A stretch of DNA of 61,619 nucleotides from Ferruginibacter sp. (GTDB taxonomy: Bacteria > Bacteroidota > Bacteroidia > Chitinophagales > Chitinophagaceae): positions 1 to 61,619 of the forward strand of contig JAOQAK010000043.1 in the NCBI GenBank assembly GCA_025963635.1, given 5' to 3'. The translations under genes and the position numbers were made by a program. The stretch's first letter is position 1, and every line of letters begins with the position of its first letter. Positions 28,489-38,899 of the stretch are shown here, in pieces. The notes beneath the pieces are model-generated. The model did no database searches. It saw nothing but the letters and a program-made list of their open reading frames with translations, and was not told the origin of the DNA.

Positions 28489-29439
28489 ATGCCTAAGCCA
28501 CTAGCTATATTACTACCGGTGTATAATGATGAACCATCTTTGCTGAGGGTTTTAAAGGATATACAAACAGATTTGCAAGGGTTGGCGAGAGATCTGAAAG
28601 TTTTTATCATAAATGATGGGTCAAACCATTGGTTTCCTGACAAGTTGGTTTTCTCTTTTGTACCTGAAGTCATTCACCTGGTAAGAAATTTAGGTCATCA
28701 AAAGGCAATCGCCATCGGGCTGGCTTATATCAAGGAAAATTATCCAGGTACTGCTGTAATCGTTATGGACAGTGATGGAGAAGACAAGGTAACTGATATC
28801 ACTAAATTGATCGCTGCCAGTGAGGCAACACCCGCCCATATTATATTTGCGGCCAGGAGCCGCAGGACCAACGGGAAAAAATTCAAGCTCTTTTATTACT
28901 TATACAAGATGAGTTTTTATTTGTTGACCGGTAAAAAAATATCCTTTGGCAATTTTGCCCTGATCCCTTCTCCGGCCCTGAACAAATTGGTTTATTACAG
29001 TGAAATATGGAACAATTTACCGGGCGGCATCATCAAGTCCGGGTTGCCTTATTCTTCGAAACCAATAGAAAGAGCTAACCGCTATTCAAGCGAATCCAAA
29101 ATGAATTTCAATGCATTGTTGTTGCACGGACTGGGTGCCATTTCAGTTTTCCTCGAAATAGTTATTACGAGGATAGCGATTATTTCATTTTTATTAATGC
29201 TGTTTTCCGCAATCACTATTATTACTATCATCATTATCAGGCTAGCTACTACGCTTGCCATACCTGGATGGGCTTCTACCCTTAGCTCTTCAATGCTGAT
29301 AATTTTGTTGATAAGTTTTATTATTTCCCTGATCGCGATTTTTATTTATCTATCTGCACAGGCGCAACAGAAGATCATCCCTGCTTTACATTATAAAGAT
29401 TACATATTGAGAACAGAAACGGTAAGCCATGCAGGATGA
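28489..29439 (+). CDS. Membrane-anchored family 2 glycosyltransferase
   Basis: 316 residues. GT2 catalytic domain (LAILLPVYNDEPSLLRVLKD, FIINDGS, metal-binding IVMDSDGEDK) followed by two C-terminal membrane helices (about 228-255 and 265-292). This is the layout of polyprenyl-phosphate sugar transferases (DPM1/GtrB type), which make lipid-linked sugars on the cytoplasmic face. Overlaps the methyltransferase gene by 11 bp and, with YfhO, forms a three-gene operon. Confidence 0.85.
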   Translation: MPKPLAILLPVYNDEPSLLRVLKDIQTDLQGLARDLKVFIINDGSNHWFPDKLVFSFVPEVIHLVRNLGHQKAIAIGLAYIKENYPGTAVIVMDSDGEDKVTDITKLIAASEATPAHIIFAARSRRTNGKKFKLFYYLYKMSFYLLTGKKISFGNFALIPSPALNKLVYYSEIWNNLPGGIIKSGLPYSSKPIERANRYSSESKMNFNALLLHGLGAISVFLEIVITRIAIISFLLMLFSAITIITIIIIRLATTLAIPGWASTLSSSMLIILLISFIISLIAIFIYLSAQAQQKIIPALHYKDYILRTETVSHAG

Positions 29440-30145
29440 TTTGTATCAATATCCAGGCAAGGAACTGGAGTTATTTTCAACGGCAAAAAACTGGAAGCAA
29501 TACATCGCCCGACTCATCAGTCCCTATATACATGGAAATGTGTTAGAAGTAGGCGCTGGAATAGGAGCCAATACTTTAGTCCTTTTTAACAACTCGGTCA
29601 CTTCCTGGCTTTTATTAGAGCCCGATAAAAAGTTTTACGATGAATTGAGTACACTATTAGACTCCAAAAAAATACCTGCTGGCTGCTCCGCGATAAATGG
29701 TTACCTGGGAGATTTACCGCCCTCAGCCAAGTTTGATACCATCCTCTACATCGATGTACTGGAACATATCAAATGTGATAAATGCGAGATCGCAGCGGCC
29801 ACTAACCTTCTAAGTACAGGTGGCAAGTTGATTGTATTGGCGCCCGCCCATGAGCATTTGATGAGCCCTTTTGATATAGCCATCGGACACTATAGAAGGT
29901 ATTCAAAAAACATGCTCGCTGGTCTTGTTGAAGATGAGCGCTTACAACTACTCGCCTCTATTTATGTTGACAGCATTGGTTTATTTGCGTCAATGGCGAA
30001 TAAGTATTTTCTAAAACAATCATATCCAGGCAAAAAGCAAATCGCTTTCTGGAACAATTGGATGATTCCGCTATCAAGGATCATCGACCCGATTTTATCA
30101 TACAAATGTGGTAAAACAATTATTGCTGTGTGGCAAAAAAAATAA
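29429..30145 (+). CDS. Class I SAM-dependent methyltransferase
   Basis: 238 residues. SAM-binding motif I GNVLEVGAGIGANTL, acidic LLLEPDKKFY, then DTILYIDVLEHIKCDKCEI (motif for the post-I region) and a GGKLIVLAPAHEHLMSPFD segment, as in ubiquinone/sugar-type methyltransferases (Methyltransf_12/23 group). Soluble. Translationally coupled to the glycosyltransferase by an 11-bp overlap, so it probably modifies the same lipid-linked glycan; substrate not readable. Confidence 0.85.
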   Translation: MQDDLYQYPGKELELFSTAKNWKQYIARLISPYIHGNVLEVGAGIGANTLVLFNNSVTSWLLLEPDKKFYDELSTLLDSKKIPAGCSAINGYLGDLPPSAKFDTILYIDVLEHIKCDKCEIAAATNLLSTGGKLIVLAPAHEHLMSPFDIAIGHYRRYSKNMLAGLVEDERLQLLASIYVDSIGLFASMANKYFLKQSYPGKKQIAFWNNWMIPLSRIIDPILSYKCGKTIIAVWQKK

Positions 30146-30162
30146 CGACCGACTTACGCCCT

Positions 30163-32373
30163 ATGTTTGATAAATATTTTGCAAAAAAAATAAGTGGAGT
30201 GTCCATACACGCCTGGCTACTGCTTTTTGCAATTTGCATAGTGGGATATTGGCCGATCAGCACTAACCTGTTCAGTTTAAAGAATGACGCCTATATTTAT
30301 TTTTTACCATGCAGGTATTTTATCAGCGAGAGTATACAAAGTGGCCATCTTCCTTTATGGAACCCTTATTTCTACATGGGCTTTCCTTTGCACGGAGATA
30401 TGCAGGGAGGTGTATGGAACCCGGTTGTGCTATTGTTTTCCTTGTTTGGTAGATATAATATGACCACGCTGCAATTTGAAACACTACTGTACATATTTCT
30501 TGCAGGAATCGGCATGTATAAATTGCTAAGCATCTCTACCGCAAACCATGTTACGAAATTAATTGTTGCGGCGACGTATATGTTTTGTGGTTTTATTATT
30601 GACACCGGACAAATCACTGCCTGGACCGGCAGCGCTGCATTTATTCCTTTTATCTTCCTGTATTACTATCGTGTGCTTTTTCAACAGGAAAATATTTATA
30701 AGAACGCTCTTAAAACAGCCCTGGCACTTTATTTTTTATTCACAGCAGGCTACCCTTCGTTTGTTATTATGGATTGCTATGTTCTTTTGATCTCACTGCT
30801 TGTAAGTTATATATCCAACGTTCGGCAAAATGGGTTTAATAAGGATTTTACAATTGCGTTGGTAAAAGCAAACGCCCTGGTGGGTATATCTTTTATATTG
30901 ATTTCTTTGCCTGCATTATTATCGTATGTAGATTATTTCCCTTACTATCAAAGATCCTCCGGCACTACCCTGGGGGAAGCGCAGGAAAACCCTTTTAACC
31001 CATTCGCAGTCATCTCCTATCTTTTGCCGTTAAGTGTAACCAGGGAACATCCTTATCTAAGCACCGACCTTACCGCGAGAAGTGGTTACATCGGGTTATT
31101 TACCTTTTTGTTCTTGTTCGGGATTTTTAGAAAAAAAATCAATGGCTTACAAAAATTTATCGTAGCCACTACTGTCTTTATATTTCTTTTTTCCATGGGC
31201 GATGCTTTACCCATCAGGAAATTCTGTTACAATTATCTTCCGTTGATGAATCTATTCAGGCATCCCGGAACCATGCGGCTGTTCACAACAATAGGCTTGC
31301 TTATTTTAAGTTCCTTCTATTTAGATGAGCTGTTTATTGCATTGAAAAATAAAAAAGTAAAGTATTATACATGGTTGTCCATAGCATTGATTGCAGTAGT
31401 TAGTGTAATAATAATAGCATATCTAAAAAGCGGCACCCTGGTCCAAAAGCTGACATCTCTTAAACAATCACCATCATCGTCCGGCAATTTAAGATTTTTT
31501 CTAAAAGACTTTTACGATGGCTTTTCTTTTGCAGATGCCATACTTGTAGAGGGACTTCTCCAGGTATCCTTTTTACTGGTTTTTATTATCTTACTAAAAA
31601 AGAAGATGCCAGCAAAACCAAGGCTGGTTACTGCCCTGTTCATTTTCAATCCGCTCCTATTGGCACAACTTTCTATACCAAGTACTTTCGTATCAAAGCA
31701 AGCTCCGTCAAAAATCAACGGTGTTATTGCATTAAGTCCTAAAGACTATCCAATACCCGATTTGACCGCTTCAATCGTTAAAAATAGTGCAATGGAAAAT
31801 GTAAATAATCGCGAAAACGGCTTTGCGTTATTTTATAAAAAAAAGTTAGTGCAGGTAGATGAAATCATAAACCCATCCGTTAATAAAAGTTTGAGATCCT
31901 TTGACGAAGCAACCCGCCTGTCTTCTGTTGTTATGCAATACCCCGTTTGCTATTTTGCAGATACGCTTGCCTGGTATAAAGACAGTTCCACAATACTTAC
32001 CAATAATAAAAAAATATTATTTATAGATGATACGTGTTCAGTAACAACCGTCAACAACGGTAATTCGAAAAATGATGAAATCGTCATTACCCGCTTTGCT
32101 CCATGGGGAATGTTTTTCGAAACAAATATCTCTGGGTCGAAGCCATTTGTATTGTTTCAAAACTATAATAAAAACTGGAAGCTATTTATTGACGGTAAAA
32201 ATGTTGAAATCAAAAAGGGAAATATTTCTTTTATGTATGCATATATCGAACAAGGCCGGCATTCATTGCAATTTTATTACAAGCCTCCATACATTCTTTA
32301 TGCGATCCTTACCAGCCTGATCACACTGATATTGATGATCTTATTTTTAGCCTTCAATAAAAAAAAGCCGTAA
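30163..32373 (+). CDS. YfhO-family multi-spanning membrane protein (GT-C like)
   Basis: 736 residues from the ATG at 30163; a GTG at 30130 would overlap the methyltransferase by 16 bp and is less likely. About 12 membrane helices with a first-loop signature typical of the family (LKNDAYIYFLPCRYFISESI, GHLPLWNPYFYMGFPLHGDM) and a soluble C-terminal beta domain (WKLFIDGKNVEIKKGNISFM) before a last helix. YfhO proteins are GT-C-fold relatives linked to glycosylation of lipoteichoic acid in Bacillus; here it probably transfers a sugar from the lipid donor made by the upstream glycosyltransferase to an envelope acceptor. That link is inference from operon order. Confidence 0.85.
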   Translation: MFDKYFAKKISGVSIHAWLLLFAICIVGYWPISTNLFSLKNDAYIYFLPCRYFISESIQSGHLPLWNPYFYMGFPLHGDMQGGVWNPVVLLFSLFGRYNMTTLQFETLLYIFLAGIGMYKLLSISTANHVTKLIVAATYMFCGFIIDTGQITAWTGSAAFIPFIFLYYYRVLFQQENIYKNALKTALALYFLFTAGYPSFVIMDCYVLLISLLVSYISNVRQNGFNKDFTIALVKANALVGISFILISLPALLSYVDYFPYYQRSSGTTLGEAQENPFNPFAVISYLLPLSVTREHPYLSTDLTARSGYIGLFTFLFLFGIFRKKINGLQKFIVATTVFIFLFSMGDALPIRKFCYNYLPLMNLFRHPGTMRLFTTIGLLILSSFYLDELFIALKNKKVKYYTWLSIALIAVVSVIIIAYLKSGTLVQKLTSLKQSPSSSGNLRFFLKDFYDGFSFADAILVEGLLQVSFLLVFIILLKKKMPAKPRLVTALFIFNPLLLAQLSIPSTFVSKQAPSKINGVIALSPKDYPIPDLTASIVKNSAMENVNNRENGFALFYKKKLVQVDEIINPSVNKSLRSFDEATRLSSVVMQYPVCYFADTLAWYKDSSTILTNNKKILFIDDTCSVTTVNNGNSKNDEIVITRFAPWGMFFETNISGSKPFVLFQNYNKNWKLFIDGKNVEIKKGNISFMYAYIEQGRHSLQFYYKPPYILYAILTSLITLILMILFLAFNKKKP

Positions 32374-32404
32374 AAAGATGTCGTGTTTTTTATTCCTTAT
32401 GTTA

Positions 32405-34261
32405 TCAGATCGCCTTTCCTTTCATCGCTTGTGAAACAGCCTCGTCCATTATGCGTTCTGCATATGGCCGTGAGATATCATTCAATGCTTCTACCTTTGT
32501 ATGAATGAGGTCCTTATCCTCCATAGTAAGCGATAACTGCAAAGCCTGCATCGCCTGAGAAGTCTGGATCAATTCTTCCTTAGATAGACTGACAGCATTT
32601 TTTTGAATGAATTTTTCGGTGGTTGATAATAACTGTTCCCCTTCAGTTCTGGCTTCTGCAAGCGCCCTCGTGGCGATATCTTCCTTAGCATGGGTTATGG
32701 AATCAAGCAACATTTTTTCAAGCAACTCATCCGTTAAATCGAGCTGAGATTTTACCTGGATACTTTGCTCTACACCGCTGCGTAATTCTTTTGCTTTTAC
32801 TACCAGGATACCGTCGGCATTCAGCATAAAACTTACTTCCACTTTTGGCAAACCAGCCGGCATTCCGGGTATCCCCGTTAAATTGAATTCTGCAAGTTTC
32901 CTATTATCAGCTACCATGTCCCTTTCACCCTGGTAAACTGATATTTTGATGCCCCCCTGCCCATCTTTATAGGTTGTGTATTGCCGGGACACCATATGTG
33001 GGATTTTTGAATTTCGTGGGATCAATACATCCATCAGTCCGCCCATTGTCTCTATCCCTAAAGAAAGCGGGGTGATATCCAGCAACAAAAGATCTCTATT
33101 ATTACCCGCAAGAATATCAGCCTGTATTGCCGCTCCCAACGCAACTACCTCATCGGGGTTTACGGTATCATTCACCGCCCTTCCAAAGAAATTGCCAACA
33201 CTTTCCTTGATCAGGGGTATGCGGGAAGATCCACCTACCATTACAATCACACTAATGTCAGCGGCTTTTAAACCGGCATCCTTTAATGCTGCACCGCAGG
33301 CTTTTATTGTTTTATCAACCAACGGCCAGATCAACTCATTAAATGTTGCCCGGTTTATGGCCAGTGTATCACCGTTGAGTTCCTGTTCAAAATTATCATT
33401 ATCGGATAGGTAAATTTTCGCTGCTTCTGCTTTGAGCCTAATCGCCTGTGCAAATTCCTTATTCTGTTGTAAGTCATCTTCGTTTACCCCTGCCTGCTGT
33501 AACCAATGTTTAACAATAGCATTGTCTATATCATCACCGCCCAGGTAAGTATCGCCGTTAGTAGACAAAACTTCAAATATTCCATTACTGATCTTCAAAA
33601 CAGAGACATCAAAAGTTCCTCCCCCAAGATCATACACAGCAATTATTTTTTCTTCTGCTTTATTCAGTCCTATGCCATAAGCCAGGCTTGCAGCGGTTGG
33701 TTCGTTTATGATCCTTAAAACATCGAGCCCCGCCAGCTTACCTGCATCCCTTGTGGCTTGCCGCTGTGCATCATTAAAATAGGCAGGTACGGTAATTACC
33801 GCTTTATTCACCGGCGTTTTTAAAATATGCTCTGCCCGATGTTTTAATTCTTTCAGGATAAAAGACGAAAGATCAACAGGAGAGTAAAACTTGTCTCCCA
33901 CCTGCACTTTTACGAGCCCGTCTTTATTGTCATCAATTATCCTGTATGAAAAAAGGGAAGCATTTTCTTTTATATCGTTAAATGTTTTACCCATAAGCCG
34001 CTTGGCAGAAAAAATAGTATGCTGCGGCTCTGTAATTAATTTCTTCCTGGCTTCTTCACCTACTGTAATATTACCCTGCTCGTCAAAATAAATGACCGAG
34101 GGAACCATGGAACTGCTATTATGTTCCTTTAACGCAACAGGCTGCTTTGCATCCGGATGAATGAAGGAGATCAAACTATTGGTGGTGCCCAAATCAATAC
34201 CCACTATGATCTCTTCTTTTTGTAAACTACCGGTTGCTATATTAATACCAATTCTTGCCAT
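32405..34261 (-). CDS. hscA: Hsp70-type chaperone HscA
   Basis: 618 residues from the ATG at 34261; 42 further codons upstream are open but contain the promoter. Hsp70 ATPase domain ([45 protein letters not shown]) and substrate domain ([20 protein letters not shown]). The extra N-terminal ~20 residues before the first motif and the total length fit HscA (iron-sulfur scaffold chaperone) better than DnaK. It lacks the DnaK C-terminal acidic tail. No iscU, hscB or fdx lies beside it, so the assignment rests on sequence only. Confidence 0.85.
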   Translation of the reverse strand: MARIGINIATGSLQKEEIIVGIDLGTTNSLISFIHPDAKQPVALKEHNSSSMVPSVIYFDEQGNITVGEEARKKLITEPQHTIFSAKRLMGKTFNDIKENASLFSYRIIDDNKDGLVKVQVGDKFYSPVDLSSFILKELKHRAEHILKTPVNKAVITVPAYFNDAQRQATRDAGKLAGLDVLRIINEPTAASLAYGIGLNKAEEKIIAVYDLGGGTFDVSVLKISNGIFEVLSTNGDTYLGGDDIDNAIVKHWLQQAGVNEDDLQQNKEFAQAIRLKAEAAKIYLSDNDNFEQELNGDTLAINRATFNELIWPLVDKTIKACGAALKDAGLKAADISVIVMVGGSSRIPLIKESVGNFFGRAVNDTVNPDEVVALGAAIQADILAGNNRDLLLLDITPLSLGIETMGGLMDVLIPRNSKIPHMVSRQYTTYKDGQGGIKISVYQGERDMVADNRKLAEFNLTGIPGMPAGLPKVEVSFMLNADGILVVKAKELRSGVEQSIQVKSQLDLTDELLEKMLLDSITHAKEDIATRALAEARTEGEQLLSTTEKFIQKNAVSLSKEELIQTSQAMQALQLSLTMEDKDLIHTKVEALNDISRPYAERIMDEAVSQAMKGKAI

Positions 34262-34310
34262 AGAATAAATTACGCTCGTGAAATTTTTGCAGTATAAAAG
34301 TTTGAAGCCG

Positions 34311-34318
34311 CAAAAATA
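34311..34318 (-). promoter_or_regulatory. -7 box (TATTTTTG) of hscA
   Basis: TATTTTTG on the minus strand, 49 bp before the hscA start, behind the ompA terminator. Confidence 0.45.
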
Positions 34319-34385
34319 AGAAATAATGCAGGCTGATAGCTGTTGTAACGCTCGCAATCCTTTCGAAATGAGAAACTTAAACACC

Positions 34386-34413
34386 AAAAAAAGCCCCCTG
34401 GATCCAGGGGGCT
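34386..34413 (-). terminator. Intrinsic terminator after the OmpA-family gene
   Basis: Perfect 10-bp stem AGCCCCCTGG / CCAGGGGGCT with a 2-nt gap and a seven-T run on the minus strand. Confidence 0.9.
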
Positions 34414-34433
34414 CAATACTATACAGTAACTTT

Positions 34434-35771
34434 TTAATAATTTCTAAGCCTCATTTCCACTCTCCTGTTTTTAGCACGCCCGGCTACAGTTTTATTGTCT
34501 GCAACTGGCTTATCAATGCCGTAGCCTGTAGCTACCATGCGGCTTTCGTCAATCCCTTTACTTGCAAGATAAGTTTTTACAGAATTTGCCCTTGCTTCCG
34601 ATAGCACCTGGTTCTTAGCGGCTGTTCCGGTAATATCGGTATGCCCGTCAATATCGACTTTATAAGAAGGATTCGCCTTTAAAATACTAACTACTTCATT
34701 GAGGGAAGCGTTTGATTTTGCCAACAGTTTTGCGCTTCCTGTTACAAAAAATATATTCTTGGCGGCCTTATTTACTCTTTCAACAATTACTGTTTCAATC
34801 ACGGGACATCCATAGTTGCTGGCAGGGCCAGCTTGTGAAGGGCATTTATCTTCTTCATCATTTACGCCATCCTTATCAGTATCAGGTATCGGGCATCCCT
34901 GGTAGCGGGCAACTCCCGGAACATCTATGCATTTATCGTTTTCATCATTGATACCGTCTTTATCAGTATCGGGCACAGGGCATCCCTGGTATTTGGCCAA
35001 ACCAGCCACATCGGGGCATTTATCTTCGCTGTCGGCAATGCCATCGCCATCTTTATCAGGGCATCCCTGCAAAGAAGCAATACCTGGTGTATCCGGGCAT
35101 TTGTCGTTTTCGTCTAACACACCATCCTTATCCCGGTCTTTCGGTTCTTCAACCGCAGGCACGGGTAATGGTGCCGGCTCTACAACTTTCCTTTTAACGA
35201 TGTTCCCCGAAAATCCAATGCTATGATAAAAATGATATGCAGCGTTTTCGGATACAGGTAACCGGTATTGAGAATTGATCAATAGAAATGCTTCGTCAAA
35301 AAGATTTAACTGTAATCCCACGCCCGCCGGAACAAATGCTCCATAGTACCCGCCGAATTTGGAAGCGCCAACACCTAATGACAGGTAGGGCGATACCCAG
35401 TATTTGTCAGATACCAATTTCAAATTGGCAACAGCAGTGGCATCCAGTAAAAATGCATCCCTGCCGGTAGCGGGTTTACCAGGCACAGGATAATCGGCGA
35501 AAGATCCCGAGACTGTTCCTATAAAATCAATTTTATTACTCAAGCCCTGCATATAGCTAACAGCAAGACCTGGATTCATGCGGCTGGTTTTAGTCCAGTT
35601 CTTGTTTCTAATTACACTGGCGAGTCCATTATTTCTTAATTCAGCAGCTGTTGTAAAGTCATCAAAAAAGAAATGGATACCCAGGGAAGGAAGTTTCTTA
35701 TATTCATTCTGCGCAAATGAATTGATAACCAATAACACAATGGTAAAAAAGGATAGAGCGATTTTCTTCAT
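34434..35771 (-). CDS. OmpA-family outer-membrane protein with thrombospondin type-3 repeats
   Basis: 445 residues. Signal peptide ([20 protein letters not shown]), an N-terminal beta-barrel (about 20-195), then four calcium-binding type-3 repeats (pattern [30 protein letters not shown] and similar, about 210-320) and a C-terminal OmpA peptidoglycan-binding domain ([46 protein letters not shown]). Anchors the outer membrane to peptidoglycan. Has its own -7 box and terminator. Stands beside peptidoglycan-modifying genes. Confidence 0.92.
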   Translation of the reverse strand: MKKIALSFFTIVLLVINSFAQNEYKKLPSLGIHFFFDDFTTAAELRNNGLASVIRNKNWTKTSRMNPGLAVSYMQGLSNKIDFIGTVSGSFADYPVPGKPATGRDAFLLDATAVANLKLVSDKYWVSPYLSLGVGASKFGGYYGAFVPAGVGLQLNLFDEAFLLINSQYRLPVSENAAYHFYHSIGFSGNIVKRKVVEPAPLPVPAVEEPKDRDKDGVLDENDKCPDTPGIASLQGCPDKDGDGIADSEDKCPDVAGLAKYQGCPVPDTDKDGINDENDKCIDVPGVARYQGCPIPDTDKDGVNDEEDKCPSQAGPASNYGCPVIETVIVERVNKAAKNIFFVTGSAKLLAKSNASLNEVVSILKANPSYKVDIDGHTDITGTAAKNQVLSEARANSVKTYLASKGIDESRMVATGYGIDKPVADNKTVAGRAKNRRVEMRLRNY

Positions 35772-35794
35772 AAAGTTAATTTTCTTGAATTAGA

Positions 35795-35802
35795 CAAAAG
35801 TA
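35795..35802 (-). promoter_or_regulatory. -7 box (TACTTTTG) of the OmpA-family gene
   Basis: TACTTTTG on the minus strand, 23 bp before the ATG; a short leader. Confidence 0.5.
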
Positions 35803-35897
35803 ATGGCTTCAAAGTAAAATTTTGAAATTATTTGCTCCATAATTTAAATGCTGAAACTAAAAACATTTATTAGAAACCAGTAGATTTAAAATTTCAA

Positions 35898-36350
35898 TTA
35901 CTTTTTGGGCTTCTTCCTGCCAATCACTTCCACCTTTACCCTGATTAATCCTGCGGCCTTGTAGTTTAATTTTTTTGCGGCAGCGGGTGAAAGATCGGCG
36001 ATACGGCGCATGTTAGGATGAAGCCTGTCATTTACCTTTACAACAACCGATTGCCCATTGCGCACATTGATAACCTTTACCCAGGTTCCAAAGGGCAACA
36101 TATTACATGCACAGGTTAATTTGCTTGAGCTAAAAATTTCCCCACTGGCAGTGCGGCGCCCATCAAATTTCTCGTGGTAAAAACTGGCTGAACCATATAT
36201 CACCCTTTTATTGGATGATCGTGCGACGCTGGCTTTTGAAGATGTTTTTTTTTGACCAAACGATGGAGGGCCAAAAAGCAAGGAGAAACATACCAAAAAA
36301 AAATAAACCGGTTTTCCAATATCTATGGACTTACGACAAATTCTATACAT
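35898..36350 (-). CDS. RlpA-like double-psi beta-barrel protein
   Basis: 150 residues from the ATG at 36350. Hydrophobic signal (PVYFFLVCFSLLFGPPSFGQ), then a Ser/Lys-rich linker and a double-psi beta-barrel: YGSASFYHEKFDGRRTASGE, LPFGTWVKVINVRNGQSVVV, KVNDRLHP. The catalytic-type Asp of NDR and the His (HEKFDG) of RlpA/expansin-like lytic enzymes are present. Septal RlpA cuts denuded glycan strands; no SPOR domain is present here, so targeting to the septum is uncertain. Starts 17 bp after the L,D-transpeptidase gene and is surely co-transcribed with it. Confidence 0.85.
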   Translation of the reverse strand: MYRICRKSIDIGKPVYFFLVCFSLLFGPPSFGQKKTSSKASVARSSNKRVIYGSASFYHEKFDGRRTASGEIFSSSKLTCACNMLPFGTWVKVINVRNGQSVVVKVNDRLHPNMRRIADLSPAAAKKLNYKAAGLIRVKVEVIGRKKPKK

Positions 36351-36367
36351 GCAAAGCAATTGTCTTT

Positions 36368-38080
36368 TTATTTCTCTGAGAAATACTTCTCCCTCATTAC
36401 CTTGTCTTCCCCATAAATGTCATCGTAAAACTTAATCTTTCCACCCCTGCCTTCGCAGCTAAAGTAAGCAATAAATAATGGAAGCCCGTTTTTTACAACA
36501 AGCCTCTTTTTTTCTTTGCGGGCAAGCAAGTTAACGATCGTGTCGGTATTGTACCGGAGCGAATCACCGGGCTTTAGATTCATGCTGTCATTTCTCGCAA
36601 TAAAGAAAGCAAGTTCTTCCCATTGCTCCACCCTCACACACCCATGGCTTAATGCCCGCGATGCATTTTTAAAAAGGTAACGCTGATTGGTATCATGTAG
36701 GTAAACACTGTAAGGATTATTAAAATTGAATTTCAATATCCCTAGTGCATTATCATCACCACTGCCCTGCATCACTTTAAAGGGAATTCCTTTTTTGTAT
36801 TTGCTCCAATTAACAGTGTTTGGATCTATCGTTTCGCCTTTATCATTTACCAGGTGCAGGCCGATACCGGATAGATAATTTGGATTCACTTTTAATTTAG
36901 GCAGGTATTGCTTTGCGATAATACTGTTGGGCACTGTCCAGGTAGGATAGGTAACCATATCGGAGATAACACTGTTTAGTAGCGGAGTTCTTGTGTCAGG
37001 TTTGCCACATATTATCTTAGATCTGATGGCCACGGAATCGTGGTCCCATACATCCATATAATAAGAAGGCAAATTTACAAGAATATATTTTTCGGGCATC
37101 ACAGGGGGTAATTGCTTGTACCGGTCAAGGGTAATCGCGATGCGTTTGAAACGTTCCACATCACTAAGATTTATTAAACGAATCAAAGAAGCTGATATCT
37201 TTCCATCCTGTTTGATCCCTTTCTTTTTTTGAAACCTTTTAATCGCGGCATTTAACAGCGATGAATCCGTGGCAATAGAATCCTGTCTGACATAACCGCT
37301 CTCACGTAATCTTTTTTGAAATTTTTTGATAAAAAACATTGAGTCTTTCACATCATTTACTTTGAAGGGATATGGAACATAAGTATACTGCTTCCGGTCC
37401 ATACTGTCCAGGAAAAGTGGAATGCATTTCTTCAGCTCAATATATCCGTTAACCTTTGGCTCAGCGGCATTGATAAGTTCTGTTAACTGTTTCTGCCCGG
37501 CAAAAGTTTTTAGTGATGCGGTATAAAAATCCCGTGGTGTCAGGGTATCAATTTTATTGAAAAGAATGCTATCGGGTGAGAGCCTGCCAATTTTAATATC
37601 TTTTAACAAATGCATAAATCCTTCGGTAAACACCATATCTGCTTTTGCCCACATTTCAGCGTCCATCTTTTTTAAAGAATCCACCTCCAGGGTTCTTTTC
37701 ATCGTAAGTAGATTTTCTAAATGATAATCTTTGGGAAATAGCCCGTAAAGTTCCCCGGTTTGAATAAACGAGATTAGTGAATCAGACAACGGCTCCCAAC
37801 GCTCCTTGTGGCTCCAAACATTTTGGTATTCAGCTTTTTCGTAATAATCATTCACCAACGGTAGAAAGCTTAATCGGGTACTATCGTCTATGAGCCCATT
37901 ATTTTGTAAGGCAAAAGTTAATGCTTCGCGGATACTTTCGCTGGTTTCCTGGTCCATCCTCTCCGGATCGTCTACGATTTTTTTTACGCCGGAGGTACGG
38001 GGTGAATTATTGCAGGAAATAATAAATATCCAGCCAGCAAAAAAAAGAAACAACAGACGAGGTAATCTTTGGTGGTTCAT
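36368..38080 (-). CDS. L,D-transpeptidase (YcbB type), probable lipoprotein
   Basis: 570 residues. N-terminus ends in FIISCNN, a plausible lipobox (Cys about residue 23). Then a helical scaffold domain, a peptidoglycan-binding domain (about 230-290, FQKRLRESGYVRQDS, AIKRFQKKKGIKQDGKIS) and a YkuD catalytic domain with the hallmark ALSHGCVRVE (catalytic Cys). Forms 3-3 crosslinks or links proteins to peptidoglycan in the periplasm. Paired with the RlpA-like gene, and divergent from the VanX-like dipeptidase gene. Confidence 0.92.
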   Translation of the reverse strand: MNHQRLPRLLFLFFAGWIFIISCNNSPRTSGVKKIVDDPERMDQETSESIREALTFALQNNGLIDDSTRLSFLPLVNDYYEKAEYQNVWSHKERWEPLSDSLISFIQTGELYGLFPKDYHLENLLTMKRTLEVDSLKKMDAEMWAKADMVFTEGFMHLLKDIKIGRLSPDSILFNKIDTLTPRDFYTASLKTFAGQKQLTELINAAEPKVNGYIELKKCIPLFLDSMDRKQYTYVPYPFKVNDVKDSMFFIKKFQKRLRESGYVRQDSIATDSSLLNAAIKRFQKKKGIKQDGKISASLIRLINLSDVERFKRIAITLDRYKQLPPVMPEKYILVNLPSYYMDVWDHDSVAIRSKIICGKPDTRTPLLNSVISDMVTYPTWTVPNSIIAKQYLPKLKVNPNYLSGIGLHLVNDKGETIDPNTVNWSKYKKGIPFKVMQGSGDDNALGILKFNFNNPYSVYLHDTNQRYLFKNASRALSHGCVRVEQWEELAFFIARNDSMNLKPGDSLRYNTDTIVNLLARKEKKRLVVKNGLPLFIAYFSCEGRGGKIKFYDDIYGEDKVMREKYFSEK

Positions 38081-38143
38081 ATGAGGGTTTAATATTAGTA
38101 TCTTAGTACGGATTCTAATAGGGATTGTTACCAGGTATTAAGC

Positions 38144-38887
38144 ATGAACAAGATAATAAATAGGTTCTATATAAAGCTACTTTGCGTGTTATTTTTTTTC
38201 GCAATTGGTCCCGATAATTACGGCCAGCAAGCTATTTTGAACCAATACGGTTTATGGGTGATCAGCAGCGATAGCGACTACCAGGCAACCATAATCAAAG
38301 ACCCGGCCAAAGAAATGGTTGATATAAAAACAATGGTTCCTAAAATAACATTTGATTTACGGTATAGTCAAAATAATAATTTTACAAAAGTAAAATTATA
38401 TCCCACTTTGAAAACCAGCTTCTTGCGAAGACCAGTAGCGATTTCCGTGGCGGCGGTGCAAAACGAACTACGACAGCAAGGATTAGGATTAAAAATATTC
38501 GATGCGTATCGCCCTTATTCGGTCACCGAAAAGATGTGGTTGATTGTAAAGGACGACCGGTACGCAGCCGATCCAAAAAACGGCAGCGGTCATAACCGCG
38601 GAATTGCTGTTGATTTAACCATAATCAATATGAAAACCAAAATGGAGCTCAACATGGGAACTGATTTTGATAATTTCAGTGATACGGCGCATCATATTTT
38701 TAGCAGTCTTCCTGCAGAAGTGTTACAAAACAGGTTATTATTAAGAAGGCTGATGGAGAAAAATGGGTTTAAGCCCCTGGAGACTGAATGGTGGCATTAT
38801 TCGTATGCCGATGGAACTGCATTTGAGTTGATGGATATAAGCTTTGAGACTCTCGAAAAAAGAAAAAAGAAAGCGGTTACCAGGTAA
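38144..38887 (+). CDS. M15-family D-alanyl-D-alanine dipeptidase (VanX/DdpX type), exported
   Basis: 247 residues with a signal peptide (IKLLCVLFFFAIGPDNYGQQ). Zinc and catalytic motifs are in place: GSGHNRGIAVDLTI (His, Asp ligands) and ETEWWHYSY (Glu base and His ligand). The FDLRYSQNNNFTKVKLYP and IFDAYRPYSVTEKMW segments are typical of VanX-like enzymes. Cleaves D-Ala-D-Ala, here in the periplasm, so more likely cell-wall recycling than vancomycin resistance; no vanA/vanH genes are present. Confidence 0.92.
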   Translation: MNKIINRFYIKLLCVLFFFAIGPDNYGQQAILNQYGLWVISSDSDYQATIIKDPAKEMVDIKTMVPKITFDLRYSQNNNFTKVKLYPTLKTSFLRRPVAISVAAVQNELRQQGLGLKIFDAYRPYSVTEKMWLIVKDDRYAADPKNGSGHNRGIAVDLTIINMKTKMELNMGTDFDNFSDTAHHIFSSLPAEVLQNRLLLRRLMEKNGFKPLETEWWHYSYADGTAFELMDISFETLEKRKKKAVTR

Positions 38888-38899
38888 GATCCTCATTTG

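Noticed and set aside
38144..38887. Vancomycin-resistance vanX
   Set aside because: No vanH/vanA/vanRS nearby and the enzyme has a signal peptide; more likely wall recycling.
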